A stretch of DNA of 9,169 nt from JAUWQU01 sp964605095 (GCA_964605095.1 CAZSBS010000194.1:1-9169); one strand, 5' to 3'. Counted from the stretch's first letter, positions 1 through 7,553 are shown. Notes: generated from the letters alone by a model not told the origin. Program-made: numbers and translations.

Positions 1-1
1 G

Positions 2-55
2 ACGGGCGCGAAGGTCCAGGCGGGCTGGAGCACCCTGATGAACAAGCCAATGTAG
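2..55 (+). CDS. hcp: Hcp tube protein, C-terminal end only (partial at the left edge)
   Basis: Only the last 17 codons are present, reading TGAKVQAGWSTLMNKPM and then TAG at 53-55. Sixteen of the 17 sense codons end in G or C, as in the genes downstream, which supports real coding. Hcp (TssD) proteins commonly end in a short strand and tail of the form GGxVxxGWxxxxNK, and this tail fits (AKVQAGWSTLMNKP). The next gene is tagJ, and in P. aeruginosa H1-T6SS hcp1 lies directly before tagJ1, so position agrees. Hcp forms stacked hexameric rings that make the inner tube and is secreted with effectors. The identification rests on a very short tail plus synteny. The antiparallel frame on the minus strand is also open and GC3-rich, but the + strand stop and the operon direction favour this reading. 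Confidence 0.6.
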   Translation, partial: TGAKVQAGWSTLMNKPM

Positions 56-57
56 TC

Positions 58-87
58 GGGCTGCCGACGGGCGCTGGCCCACGGCCC
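58..87 (+). promoter_or_regulatory. Hairpin directly after the hcp stop codon
   Basis: GGGCTG (58-63) can pair with CGGCCC (82-87), with one G-U pair, and inside it GGGC (69-72) pairs with GCCC (77-80) around a GCTG loop. The structure begins 3 nt after the hcp stop. There is no T-run after it, so it is not a classical intrinsic terminator. A hairpin here could protect the 3' end of the hcp message or reduce read-through into tagJ, which would suit the high Hcp demand of a T6SS. That role is inference; ten base pairs in GC-rich DNA can arise by chance. Confidence 0.35.
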
Positions 88-102
88 AAGAAGAATATCT
101 CG

Positions 103-173
103 CGCAGAGGGCGCAGAGAACGCAGAGAAGAATAGAGTTTTGTCTGTTTTCTCTGCGCCTCTGCGTCTCTGTG
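103..173. repeat. CGCAGAG-type imperfect inverted repeat (dispersed intergenic element)
   Basis: The left arm has three CGCAGAG units starting at 103, 112 and 121 (spacing 9). The right arm has CTCTGCG, CTCTGCG and CTCTGTG starting at 151, 159 and 167 (spacing 8). The innermost arms CGCAGAGAA (121-129) and TTCTCTGCG (149-157) match perfectly around a 19-nt AT-richer loop. The different unit spacing in the two arms forces small bulges. Similar CTCTGCG-rich intergenic elements are, from memory, common in several environmental phyla, so this is probably one copy of a dispersed family. It has no coding capacity. Confidence 0.75.
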
Positions 174-258
174 GTAATCCTTTTCGTCGTGGGCTGCTGG
201 TCCCGCCAGGTGAGTCGGCGGTTGCGAGCTAATGTGCCGTCAAAGTTGATTCCATGGA

Positions 259-380
259 TTGGGTGCCATGCTTCCAGCTTTGGGGAAGCATGTTCCCCGT
301 GCGAAATTGGTAACAAGAGACCGGAACACCATCAGGGTTCGTCGGAACATGCTTCCGAAGACGCCAAGCATGGCGCCCAA
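259..380. repeat. Four-armed inverted repeat upstream of tagJ
   Basis: Four related arms are visible. Arm A (259-275) contains TTGGGTGCCATGCTTCC. Arm B (284-296) is GGAAGCATGTTCC. Arm C (344-356) is GGAACATGCTTCC, the perfect 13-nt reverse complement of B. Arm D (366-380) is AAGCATGGCGCCCAA, which pairs with 259-273 over 15 positions with one G-U. A also pairs with B over 9 bp (267-275 with 284-292, 8-nt loop), and C with D over 7 bp (348-354 with 366-372). Two exclusive folds are therefore possible: A:B plus C:D, or nested A:D plus B:C. It could be a MITE- or REP-like element, or a leader with alternative folds. I see no clear target-site duplication. Confidence 0.7.
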
Positions 381-448
381 AACTTGATGGCTGACAGATC
401 ACTAGCCAGGTCGCCCGCGAAGGACATCGCCTGGTCGGAGAACTCTAC

Positions 449-1309
449 ATGTCACAAGCCGAAGAACTTCTGCGCGAGGGCAAGCTCGAAGAGGCGCTGG
501 CCAAACTCCAGGACCAGGTCCGCAACGACCCGGCCAAGTGCGAACTGAGGATGTTCCTCTTCCAGTTGCTCAGTGTCATGGGCAACTGGCCTCGCGCGCT
601 GACGCAGCTCAACGTCGCCGCCGAACTCGACGGCGAGAAGATGCTCATCGCGGAGATTTGCCGCCCGGCGCTGGAGTGCGAGGCGTTTCGTTCGGCTGTG
701 TTCGCGGGAAAGAAGACACCGCTGGTTTTTGGCGAGCCTGAGCATTGGGTTAGCCTGATGATCCATGCCAACGAGTTGCTGGCGGGTGGGGAGCTGTCGG
801 CGGCGGCGAAACTGCGGGACCAGGCGTTCGAGGCCGCCCCGGCTGTCTCGGGCAAGATTAACGGCCACGATTTCGCCTGGCTGGCGGACGCGGACACCCG
901 GCTGGGGCCGATCCTCGAGGCGATCATCGACCGCAAGTACTTCTGGATTCCGCTGACGCGTGTCAAGACGATTCGTGTCGAGGAGCCCAAAGCCCTTCGC
1001 AACATGGTCTGGGCCGAGGCGCAGTTCACGTGGACCAACGGCGGGCAGGCGCCGGGGCTGATCCCCACCCGCTACGCTGGCAGCGAACTGGCTGGCGACA
1101 GCGCCCTTCGGCTTGGGCGCCATACAAGCTGGAAGGAGCTCGAGGGCGGGCATTTCGTCGGCCTCGGCCAGCGGATGCTGGCTACGGACCGCGGCGAGTA
1201 TCCGCTGCTGGATATCCGCTCGATCATCATGGACAACGATGTGACCGCCGCCGGCGAGCAGGCCGGGCAGGGCCTGGAAACGCCGGAAGGGGAGCCGGCA
1301 GATGGCTGA
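449..1309 (+). CDS. tagJ: TagJ/ImpE family T6SS accessory protein
   Basis: The 286-residue protein has the usual length and layout of the TagJ (ImpE, HsiE) family. Residues 1-70 form a TPR-like helical start with the typical LREGKLEEALAKLQDQVR and LRMFLFQLLSVMGNWPRAL stretches. The second half holds the family's conserved parts: RKYFWIP (162-168), then LRNMVWAEAQFTWTNGG, PTRYAGSE and LGRHTSWKEL. In P. aeruginosa the homologue HsiE1 associates with the sheath protein TssB and with ClpV, so it is thought to act in sheath handling in the cytoplasm. It is not an enzyme. GGAG at 437-440, 8 nt before the ATG, supports this start. The 3' end overlaps tssE by 8 nt. The acidic glycine-rich tail (about 268-286) is probably disordered. 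Confidence 0.93.
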   Translation: MSQAEELLREGKLEEALAKLQDQVRNDPAKCELRMFLFQLLSVMGNWPRALTQLNVAAELDGEKMLIAEICRPALECEAFRSAVFAGKKTPLVFGEPEHWVSLMIHANELLAGGELSAAAKLRDQAFEAAPAVSGKINGHDFAWLADADTRLGPILEAIIDRKYFWIPLTRVKTIRVEEPKALRNMVWAEAQFTWTNGGQAPGLIPTRYAGSELAGDSALRLGRHTSWKELEGGHFVGLGQRMLATDRGEYPLLDIRSIIMDNDVTAAGEQAGQGLETPEGEPADG

Positions 1310-1796
1310 CCTCACCCCAGCCGAACGCCTCCAGCCGTGCCTGCTGGACCGGCTGACGGATGAGCACCCCGACGAGCGCAAGGAAAGCCGGGACCAGCGG
1401 ATCGTGTCGCTCAGGCGGTACAGGGCGGGCGTTCTGCGGGATCTGGAGTGGTTGCTGAACACCGGCTCGTACGGAGCGGCGGAGGACCTTACGGAGTTCG
1501 AGTTCGTCCGCCAATCCGTGCTCAACTACGGAATTCCGGACCTGTGCGGCATGACGGCGTCGGGCCTCAATCCTGTGGAGTTCGAGCGCCGGCTGCTCGA
1601 GGCAATCCGCACCTTCGAGCCGCGAATCCTGACGGATGGGCTTGCGATCCGCGTCCAGGCCGTGGGCGGGCAGATGGACCACAACGCCCTGTCGTTTGTG
1701 ATCTCGGGCGACCTATGGGCACTGCCCACGCCCGACCCGCTGTTCGTGCGGACCGAGCTGGACCTCGACACCGGGCAGTGCGAGTTGAAGGACTGA
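1302..1796 (+). CDS. tssE: T6SS baseplate subunit TssE (gp25-like)
   Basis: The 164-residue protein belongs to the GPW/gp25 family. TssE sits in the baseplate wedge with TssF and TssG and is related to phage T4 gp25, which starts sheath assembly. Visible family features are PCLLDRLTD near the start (12-20), VLRDLEWLLNT (44-54), SVLNYGIPDLCG (72-83) and an IRTFEPRI segment in the middle. The C-terminal part, with NALSFVISGDLW, matches the gp25 core strands. The start overlaps the end of tagJ by 8 nt and has AGGGGAG at 1288-1294, 7 nt upstream, which points to translational coupling with tagJ. The stop is 4 nt before the tssF start. No key region is missing. Confidence 0.95.
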   Translation: MADLTPAERLQPCLLDRLTDEHPDERKESRDQRIVSLRRYRAGVLRDLEWLLNTGSYGAAEDLTEFEFVRQSVLNYGIPDLCGMTASGLNPVEFERRLLEAIRTFEPRILTDGLAIRVQAVGGQMDHNALSFVISGDLWALPTPDPLFVRTELDLDTGQCELKD

Positions 1797-1800
1797 CCCA

Positions 1801-3669
1801 ATGGATAAGCGCCTGCTGAGGTATTACAACCGGGAGCTCCAGCATCTCCGCGAGATGGGCGGGGAGTTCGCTCGCGAGTTCCCAAAGATAGCAGGCAGGC
1901 TCTCGCTCGACTCTGTGGCATGCGCGGACCCCTATGTCGAGCGCCTGCTCGAGGGGTTCGCCCTGCTGGCCGCGAGAGTGCAGTTGAAGCTAGACGCGGA
2001 GTTCCCGCGGTTCACCCAGTCGATGCTCGACACGATATACCCGCACTACCTCACCCCGACGCCGTCGATGGCCGTTGTGCAGTTCCACCCGGACCTGACC
2101 GAGGGTGGCCTGGCCGACGGATCGGTCATCCCCCGCGGCACCGTCCTTCGCGGGCAGCTTGGCAAGGGCGAGCAGACGGCCTGCGAATATCGCACCGCCC
2201 ACGACGTGACGCTGCTGCCGCTCCAGATCGTCGAGGCACAATACTACACCCGCGAGCTTGCCTCGCTGGAGGTGCCGCCCGGCATCGACGCGAGGGCGGG
2301 CATCCGCATCCGCCTGCAATGCACGGCCGGGCTTACCATAGGCGAGGTCAACTTCTCGAAGCTCGCGTTGTTCCTCAAGGGCGGCGACCAGACGGCCCAC
2401 CGCATCTACGAGCAGTTCTTCGGCCACCTCAAAGGCGTGGTGGCGCAGTCGGTCACCCGCCCGCTGGGCTGGCAGAAGGCCCTGCCCGCCTCCCGCCTGA
2501 GGCGTGTCGGCTTCGACAACTCCGAGGCCCTGCTGCCCTACGACGCCAGGAGCTTCCACGGATACAGGCTGCTGCACGAGTATTTCGCATTCCCCGAACG
2601 GTATATGTTCGCCGAATTGGAGGGCCTGTCGGACGCGACGAGCGGGCGGGAGGACACGATGTTGGACGTGGTCCTGCTGACCGACGAGGCCGACCTCGAG
2701 CTCCAGGGCATGGTCGATCCGTCGCGGCTGCAATTGTTCTGCACGCCGGCGATAAACCTGTTTCCAAAACGGGCGGACCGCATCCACCTGGAGGACCGGC
2801 ACTCGGAGTTCCACGTCGTGCCGGATCGCACGCGCCCGCAGGACTTCGAGGTCTACAGCGTGCGCGACGTGACCGGCTACGGCTCGCGGGCCGACGAGGA
2901 GGTCGAGTTCCAGTCGTTTTATTCGGCGACGGACCTGGATGCCGGGGGGGCGACAGGGACCTATTTTATCGCCCACCGCGTGCCGCGCACGGCCTCGGCG
3001 AAGGAACAGTTGTACGGGCGGCGGAGCAGCTACGCCGGCAGCGAGGTCTTTATTTCCATTGTGGACGCCAAGGCTGCGCCGTTCAGTCCGGACCTTCGCC
3101 AGCTCGGCTTGGACACGCTGTGCACCAATCGAGACCTGCCGCTCCAGATGGCGGTCGGGCGCGGGCGGACGGACTTCACGCTGGACATCAGCGCGCCGGT
3201 CGAGGAGATCCGCTGCGTGGCTGGGCCGACGCCGCCGAAACCGTCGCACAGCGAGGGCGAGACCGCCTGGCGGGCCGTCAGCCACCTGTCGCTCAACTAC
3301 CTCTCGCTGGTGGACAGCCCCGACCACGGCGCCGCCGCTCTGCGAGACCTGCTGAAGCTCTACGGCGACTCATCCGACCCGGCTGTGAGAAAACAGATCG
3401 ACGGGCTCAAGAGCATCCAGCACCGCCCGGCGACCCGCCGCGTCCAGACGGCCGGGCCTATAGCGTTCGCTCGCGGGCTGGAGGTGTCGGTGACGTTCGA
3501 CGAGGATGCCTTCGAGGGCGCAAGCGCGTTCCTGCTCGGGGCGGTGCTGGAGAGGTTCTTCGCCAAGTACGTGTCCATAAACTCATTCACGGAGACGGTC
3601 ATCAACGCCGTCGGCCGCGGGAAGATAATGCGATGGTCGGCGAGAGTGGGACAGAGGCACGTTCTCTAG
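1801..3669 (+). CDS. tssF: T6SS baseplate subunit TssF
   Basis: The 622-residue protein is a full-length TssF (ImpG/VasA family), the large wedge subunit that binds TssG and TssE and links the baseplate to TssK. Hallmarks are RYYNRELQHLREMGGEFA (7-24), FPKIAGRLSL (27-36), DPYVERLLEGFALLAARV (43-60) and MLDTIYPHYLTPTPSM (75-90) at the N-terminus. CTPAINLF lies in the middle (314-321) and AVLERFFAKYVSINSF near the end (581-596). The start follows the tssE stop by 4 nt, with GAAGGA at 1787-1792 as ribosome binding site. The last 37 nt overlap tssG. Two long shadow frames run through this gene because of its high GC content; the family motifs leave no doubt about the true frame. Confidence 0.97.
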   Translation: MDKRLLRYYNRELQHLREMGGEFAREFPKIAGRLSLDSVACADPYVERLLEGFALLAARVQLKLDAEFPRFTQSMLDTIYPHYLTPTPSMAVVQFHPDLTEGGLADGSVIPRGTVLRGQLGKGEQTACEYRTAHDVTLLPLQIVEAQYYTRELASLEVPPGIDARAGIRIRLQCTAGLTIGEVNFSKLALFLKGGDQTAHRIYEQFFGHLKGVVAQSVTRPLGWQKALPASRLRRVGFDNSEALLPYDARSFHGYRLLHEYFAFPERYMFAELEGLSDATSGREDTMLDVVLLTDEADLELQGMVDPSRLQLFCTPAINLFPKRADRIHLEDRHSEFHVVPDRTRPQDFEVYSVRDVTGYGSRADEEVEFQSFYSATDLDAGGATGTYFIAHRVPRTASAKEQLYGRRSSYAGSEVFISIVDAKAAPFSPDLRQLGLDTLCTNRDLPLQMAVGRGRTDFTLDISAPVEEIRCVAGPTPPKPSHSEGETAWRAVSHLSLNYLSLVDSPDHGAAALRDLLKLYGDSSDPAVRKQIDGLKSIQHRPATRRVQTAGPIAFARGLEVSVTFDEDAFEGASAFLLGAVLERFFAKYVSINSFTETVINAVGRGKIMRWSARVGQRHVL

Positions 3670-4682
3670 AGGACGAGCTGCGCGAGCTTATGCAGCGGCT
3701 CCATGACGAGCCGTACCGCTTTGATTTCTTCATGGCGGTCCGGCGGCTGGAGAACCTGTTTCCGGACAAGCCTCGCATCGGGCATTCCAAGCGCCCACAG
3801 GAGGACCCGGTGAGGTTCTGCCAGGAGGCGTCGCTTGCGTTTCCGCCGCGGACGATCTCGTCGTTCGGTTCGGACGTCGGCTCGCGGGCGCCGCGGATGA
3901 GCGTGAACTTCCTGGGCCTGCTGGGTCCCAACGGCCCGCTGCCGCTGCACATCACGCAATACATTCGCGACCGCGTCCGCAACCACGGCGACCAGGCGAT
4001 GTCGCGGTTCCTGGACGTATTTCATCACCGGATGGTGTCGCTGTTCTACCGCGCGTGGTCGGCCAGCCAGCAGACCGTGCAGTACGAGCGCGGCGAGGAT
4101 GACCACTACTCGCGGTACATCGGCAGCATGTTCGGCATCGGCATGGAAAGCCTGCGGCGCCGCGACGCCGTGGGGGACGAGGCCAAGCTGCACTTCTCGG
4201 GGCATCTCGCCTGCCAGACGCGCCACCCCGAGGGCCTCTCTGCCCTGCTCCAGAACTACTACGGCCTGCCGGTGGAGTTGGTGGAATTTGTCGGGCAATG
4301 GCTGAACGTGCCGAACGACTGCCAGTGCCGGCTGGGCGAGTCGCCCGCCACCGGCAGCCTGGGCGTCAACACCATCGTCGGCGCCAGGATGTGGGAATGC
4401 CAGCAGCGGTTCCGCCTCCGCTTCGGGCCGATGACTCTGAATGCCTACCAGCGCCTGCTGCCCGGCGGGCAAAGCCTCCGCCGGCTGATAGCGTGGGTGA
4501 AAAACTACACCGCTGACGAGTTGATGTGGGAAGTGCAGTTGATCCTCCTGGAAAAAGAGGTCCCGCCGCTGAAGCTCGGCGCCATCGGCCAGCTCGGCTG
4601 GACCACGTGGCTGACCAGTAAGCCACTTGGCCGCGACGCCGACGATCTGGTCCTCCAGCCGGCCCAGGCCGAGGGGCTGTAA
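3633..4682 (+). CDS. tssG: T6SS baseplate subunit TssG
   Basis: The 349-residue protein is a full-length TssG (ImpH/VasB family), which forms the wedge core with two TssF copies. Motifs seen are EPYRFDFFMAVRRLE (26-40), NFLGLLGPNGPLPLHIT (92-108) and FHHRMVSLFYRAW (130-142). A later HPEGLSALLQNYYGLPVELVEF segment and a C-terminal TTWL stretch also fit. The ATG at 3633 is preceded by GGGAAG (3619-3624) at 8-nt spacing, inside tssF, so the genes overlap by 37 nt and are probably coupled. The same frame stays open far upstream to about 1920, but that part is an arginine- and proline-rich shadow of tssF and must not be added to the gene. An in-frame ATG at 3690 is a less likely start. Confidence 0.95.
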   Translation: MVGESGTEARSLEDELRELMQRLHDEPYRFDFFMAVRRLENLFPDKPRIGHSKRPQEDPVRFCQEASLAFPPRTISSFGSDVGSRAPRMSVNFLGLLGPNGPLPLHITQYIRDRVRNHGDQAMSRFLDVFHHRMVSLFYRAWSASQQTVQYERGEDDHYSRYIGSMFGIGMESLRRRDAVGDEAKLHFSGHLACQTRHPEGLSALLQNYYGLPVELVEFVGQWLNVPNDCQCRLGESPATGSLGVNTIVGARMWECQQRFRLRFGPMTLNAYQRLLPGGQSLRRLIAWVKNYTADELMWEVQLILLEKEVPPLKLGAIGQLGWTTWLTSKPLGRDADDLVLQPAQAEGL

Positions 4683-4734
4683 GTGTGAGACAAACATCGA
4701 AACCAGTTCAAGCAAGAAATAAAGGGAGTCGACC

Positions 4735-7536
4735 ATGGCTGAGATAAGTCGCGCGGCATTGTTCGGAAAGCTAAACAGCCTTTGCTACAAGTCCATCGAG
4801 AGCGCCACCGTGTTCTGCAAGCTGCGGGGCAACCCGTACGTGGAGCTGGTGCACTGGATCAAGCAGATACTTGAGTTGCAGGACAGCGACCTGCACCGAA
4901 TCGCCAGGCACTTCGAATTGAACCCGTCGCACCTTGCCAAGGACCTCACGGCCGCTTTGGACAGGCTCCAGCGAGGCGCGACGAGCATTTCGGACCTCTC
5001 TGCCCACCTGGAGGAGACGGTCGAACAGGCGTGGACTTACGCGACTCTCATGCTGGGCGAGTACCGCGTGCGCAGCGGGCACCTGATGATCGCGCTGCTG
5101 AAGACCAAGAATCTGCGGGGCATACTGTTTGGCATCTCGAAGGAGTTCGAGAGGATCAAGGTCGAGGAGTTGACGGACAAGTTCAACAAGATCGTCGGCG
5201 GCTCGGTCGAGGACAACCTAGCCGCTTCTGACGGCACGAGTGTCGGCGGCGGGGCTGCCCCCGGCGAGGCCAGCGGCGCCATGGCGCCGGCACAAATGGG
5301 CAAGCAGGAGGCTCTCAAGAAGTTCTGCAAGGACCTTACCGAGGAGGCCCGCACCGGCGACATGGACCCGATCGTCGGCCGTGACGAGGAGATCCGCCAG
5401 ATCGTGGACATCCTCATGCGGCGGCGGCAGAACAACCCGATCCTCACCGGCGAGGCTGGCGTGGGCAAGACGGCCGTGGTCGAGGGTTTCGCCCAACGGA
5501 TAGCCGCCGGTGACGTGCCGCCATGCCTTCAGGACACCAGCCTGCTGACGCTGGACCTGGGCCTGCTCCAGGCCGGGGCGAGCATGAAGGGCGAGTTCGA
5601 GAACCGCCTGCGACAGGTCATCGAGGAGGTCCAAAGCTCCGAGAAGCCGATTATCCTGTTCATCGACGAGGCCCACACGCTGATCGGCGCCGGTGGCGCA
5701 GCCGGGCAGAACGATGCCGCCAATCTGCTCAAGCCGGCCCTGGCGCGCGGCACACTGCGGACGATCGCGGCCACGACGTGGGCGGAGTACAAGAAGTATT
5801 TCGAGAAGGACCCCGCCCTGACTCGGCGGTTCCAGGTAATCAAGGTGGATGAGCCTTCGGAGAAGAAGTGCCTCCAGATGATGCGAAAGCTCGCCGCCGT
5901 TCAGGAAAAGCACCACAAGGTGCAGGTGCTGGACGAGGCCCTCGACGGGGCGGTCAAGCTCTCGCACCGTTACATCCCAGCCAGGCAGCTTCCCGACAAG
6001 GCCGTCAGCCTGCTGGACACCGCCTGTGCCCGCGTCGCCATAAGCCAGCACGCCATCCCGGCTCACATCGACGACACGCAGAAACGCATCGACGCGCTGG
6101 AGCTCGAGCTACAGATCATCCAGCGCGAGACGAACATAGGCGTCGATCACGCCGAGCACCGGGCTGAGGTTGAGCCGCTGCTCGAGGCCGACCACAAGCT
6201 GCTGGGCGAACTGAACGCGCGATGGGAGGCCGAGAAAAAGGTCGTCGACAAGATCCTGGAAATCCGCGGCAGGCTCCGCCAGTCCGGCGACGGAAAGATC
6301 GAGTCCGCCCCGCCCGCCGAGGCCGACGAGCAGCAGGCCGTGGAGAAGACCGACGCGAAGGACAAGCCCGAGGACAAGCCAAAGGGCAAGGCAAAGGGCA
6401 AGGGCAAGGATGCACCTGCCGCCGTGGAACCTATCAGCGAGGAAGACCGCAAGAAGATGTTCGCCGAGCTCAAGGACCTCCAGGCCGAACTGGCGAAAAT
6501 GCAGGGCGAGGATCCGCTGATTCTCCCAGCCGTCGATTACCAGGCCGTCGCGTCGGTGGTTCAGGATTGGACGGGCATTCCCGTCGGCAAGATGGTCGCC
6601 AACGAGATCCAGGCGGTGCTGAAACTGGCGGACACGATGGAGAAGCGCGTGATTGGCCAGCGGCATGCGCTGGACACCATAGGAAAGCGCATTCAGACAT
6701 CGCGTGCGGGCCTGGACAACCCAGCCCGGCCCATCGGCGTGTTCTTGCTTGTGGGCCCCAGCGGCACGGGTAAGACGGAGACCGCGCTAACGCTGGCCGA
6801 GAGTTTGTACGGCGGCGAGGACAACGTCATCACGATCAACATGAGCGAGTTCCAGGAGGCTCACACGGTTTCGACGCTCAAGGGTTCGCCTCCCGGCTAC
6901 GTCGGCTACGGCGAGGGCGGCGTGCTGACCGAGGCGGTTCGACGCCGGCCCTACAGCATCGTGCTGCTGGACGAGGTGGAGAAGGCCCACCCGGACGTTC
7001 ACGAGATATTCTTCCAGGTTTTCGACAAGGGATGGATGGAGGATGGCGAGGGCCGGGCCATTGACTTCAAGAACACGATCATCCTGCTGACCAGCAACGT
7101 CGGCAGCAGCCTGATAATGGACATGTGCAAGGACCCGGACCTGATGCCGTCGCCCGAGGGCGTGGCCAAGGCCATGCGCGAACCTCTGCTGAAGGTATTC
7201 CCGGCCGCGCTGCTGGGCCGGCTTGTGGTCGTGCCGTTCTTTCCGATCAGCGACGTGGTGCTGCGGAAGATCATCGAGCTCCAGATCGCGCGGATCGGGA
7301 AGCGCCTGGCTGAGAACCACAAGATCCCCTTCGAGTATGACAAGGCGGTCGTGGACCTCATCGCCAGCCGGTGTACGGAGGTCGAGAGCGGCGCCCGCGC
7401 CGTCGACGCGATCCTCACGCACACCATGCTCCCGGTCATCAGTTCGGAGTTTCTCAACCGGCTGGTGGAAGGCAAGGTGATCAAGAAGGTCGCCGTAGGC
7501 GTCAAGGACAGCGAATTCGTGTATAGTTTTGAGTAG
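4735..7536 (+). CDS. clpV: ClpV (TssH) AAA+ ATPase of the T6SS
   Basis: The 933-residue protein is a double-ring AAA+ unfoldase that pulls apart contracted TssB-TssC sheaths so their subunits can be reused. A ClpV-type N domain spans about 1-155. The first ATPase module has Walker A GEAGVGKT (239-246), pore loop ASMKGEFENRL around 284, Walker B LFIDEA (308-313) and the arginine pair in LTRRF (364-365). The second has Walker A GPSGTGKT (674-681), pore loop GYVGYGEGG (721-729), Walker B VLLDEVEK (743-750) and the likely arginine finger R829 in LLGRL. All catalytic residues are intact. Between the middle coiled coil and module two lies a low-complexity linker (about 523-566) rich in Lys, Glu, Asp and Pro with K-G repeats; it makes the protein somewhat long. 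AGGGAG at 4723-4728 supports the start, 52 nt after tssG. Confidence 0.97.
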   Translation: MAEISRAALFGKLNSLCYKSIESATVFCKLRGNPYVELVHWIKQILELQDSDLHRIARHFELNPSHLAKDLTAALDRLQRGATSISDLSAHLEETVEQAWTYATLMLGEYRVRSGHLMIALLKTKNLRGILFGISKEFERIKVEELTDKFNKIVGGSVEDNLAASDGTSVGGGAAPGEASGAMAPAQMGKQEALKKFCKDLTEEARTGDMDPIVGRDEEIRQIVDILMRRRQNNPILTGEAGVGKTAVVEGFAQRIAAGDVPPCLQDTSLLTLDLGLLQAGASMKGEFENRLRQVIEEVQSSEKPIILFIDEAHTLIGAGGAAGQNDAANLLKPALARGTLRTIAATTWAEYKKYFEKDPALTRRFQVIKVDEPSEKKCLQMMRKLAAVQEKHHKVQVLDEALDGAVKLSHRYIPARQLPDKAVSLLDTACARVAISQHAIPAHIDDTQKRIDALELELQIIQRETNIGVDHAEHRAEVEPLLEADHKLLGELNARWEAEKKVVDKILEIRGRLRQSGDGKIESAPPAEADEQQAVEKTDAKDKPEDKPKGKAKGKGKDAPAAVEPISEEDRKKMFAELKDLQAELAKMQGEDPLILPAVDYQAVASVVQDWTGIPVGKMVANEIQAVLKLADTMEKRVIGQRHALDTIGKRIQTSRAGLDNPARPIGVFLLVGPSGTGKTETALTLAESLYGGEDNVITINMSEFQEAHTVSTLKGSPPGYVGYGEGGVLTEAVRRRPYSIVLLDEVEKAHPDVHEIFFQVFDKGWMEDGEGRAIDFKNTIILLTSNVGSSLIMDMCKDPDLMPSPEGVAKAMREPLLKVFPAALLGRLVVVPFFPISDVVLRKIIELQIARIGKRLAENHKIPFEYDKAVVDLIASRCTEVESGARAVDAILTHTMLPVISSEFLNRLVEGKVIKKVAVGVKDSEFVYSFE

Positions 7537-7553
7537 CCTGGAAAAGCAAAAGG

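Larger units (their letters stand above)
56..448. other. Non-coding gap between hcp and tagJ
   Basis: This 393-nt stretch has no convincing gene. It contains a hairpin at 58-87, a CGCAGAG repeat hairpin at 103-173 and a four-armed inverted repeat at 259-380, each listed separately. Bases 176-258 and 381-436 show nothing I can name. A GGAG ribosome binding site for tagJ lies at 437-440. No good -35/-10 pair was found, so whether tagJ has its own promoter is open. Confidence 0.8.

Noticed and set aside
1..60. Minus-strand open frame reading PDYIGLFIRVLQPAWTFAPV
   Set aside because: It has no start codon before entering the CGCAGAG repeat. It is the antiphase shadow of the Hcp-like tail, which agrees with operon direction and synteny.
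171..548. Plus-strand ORF of 125 codons upstream of and overlapping tagJ
   Set aside because: It starts in the CGCAGAG repeat, runs through the inverted repeats, overlaps tagJ in another frame and has no family motif.
1990..3327. Long minus-strand ORF of 445 codons antisense to tssF
   Set aside because: It is a GC-bias shadow: rich in Arg, Val and Gly, no recognisable domain, and lies opposite a well-supported gene.
3666..4736. Minus-strand ORF of 356 codons antisense to tssG
   Set aside because: It is a shadow of tssG with no domain or ribosome binding site that I can see.
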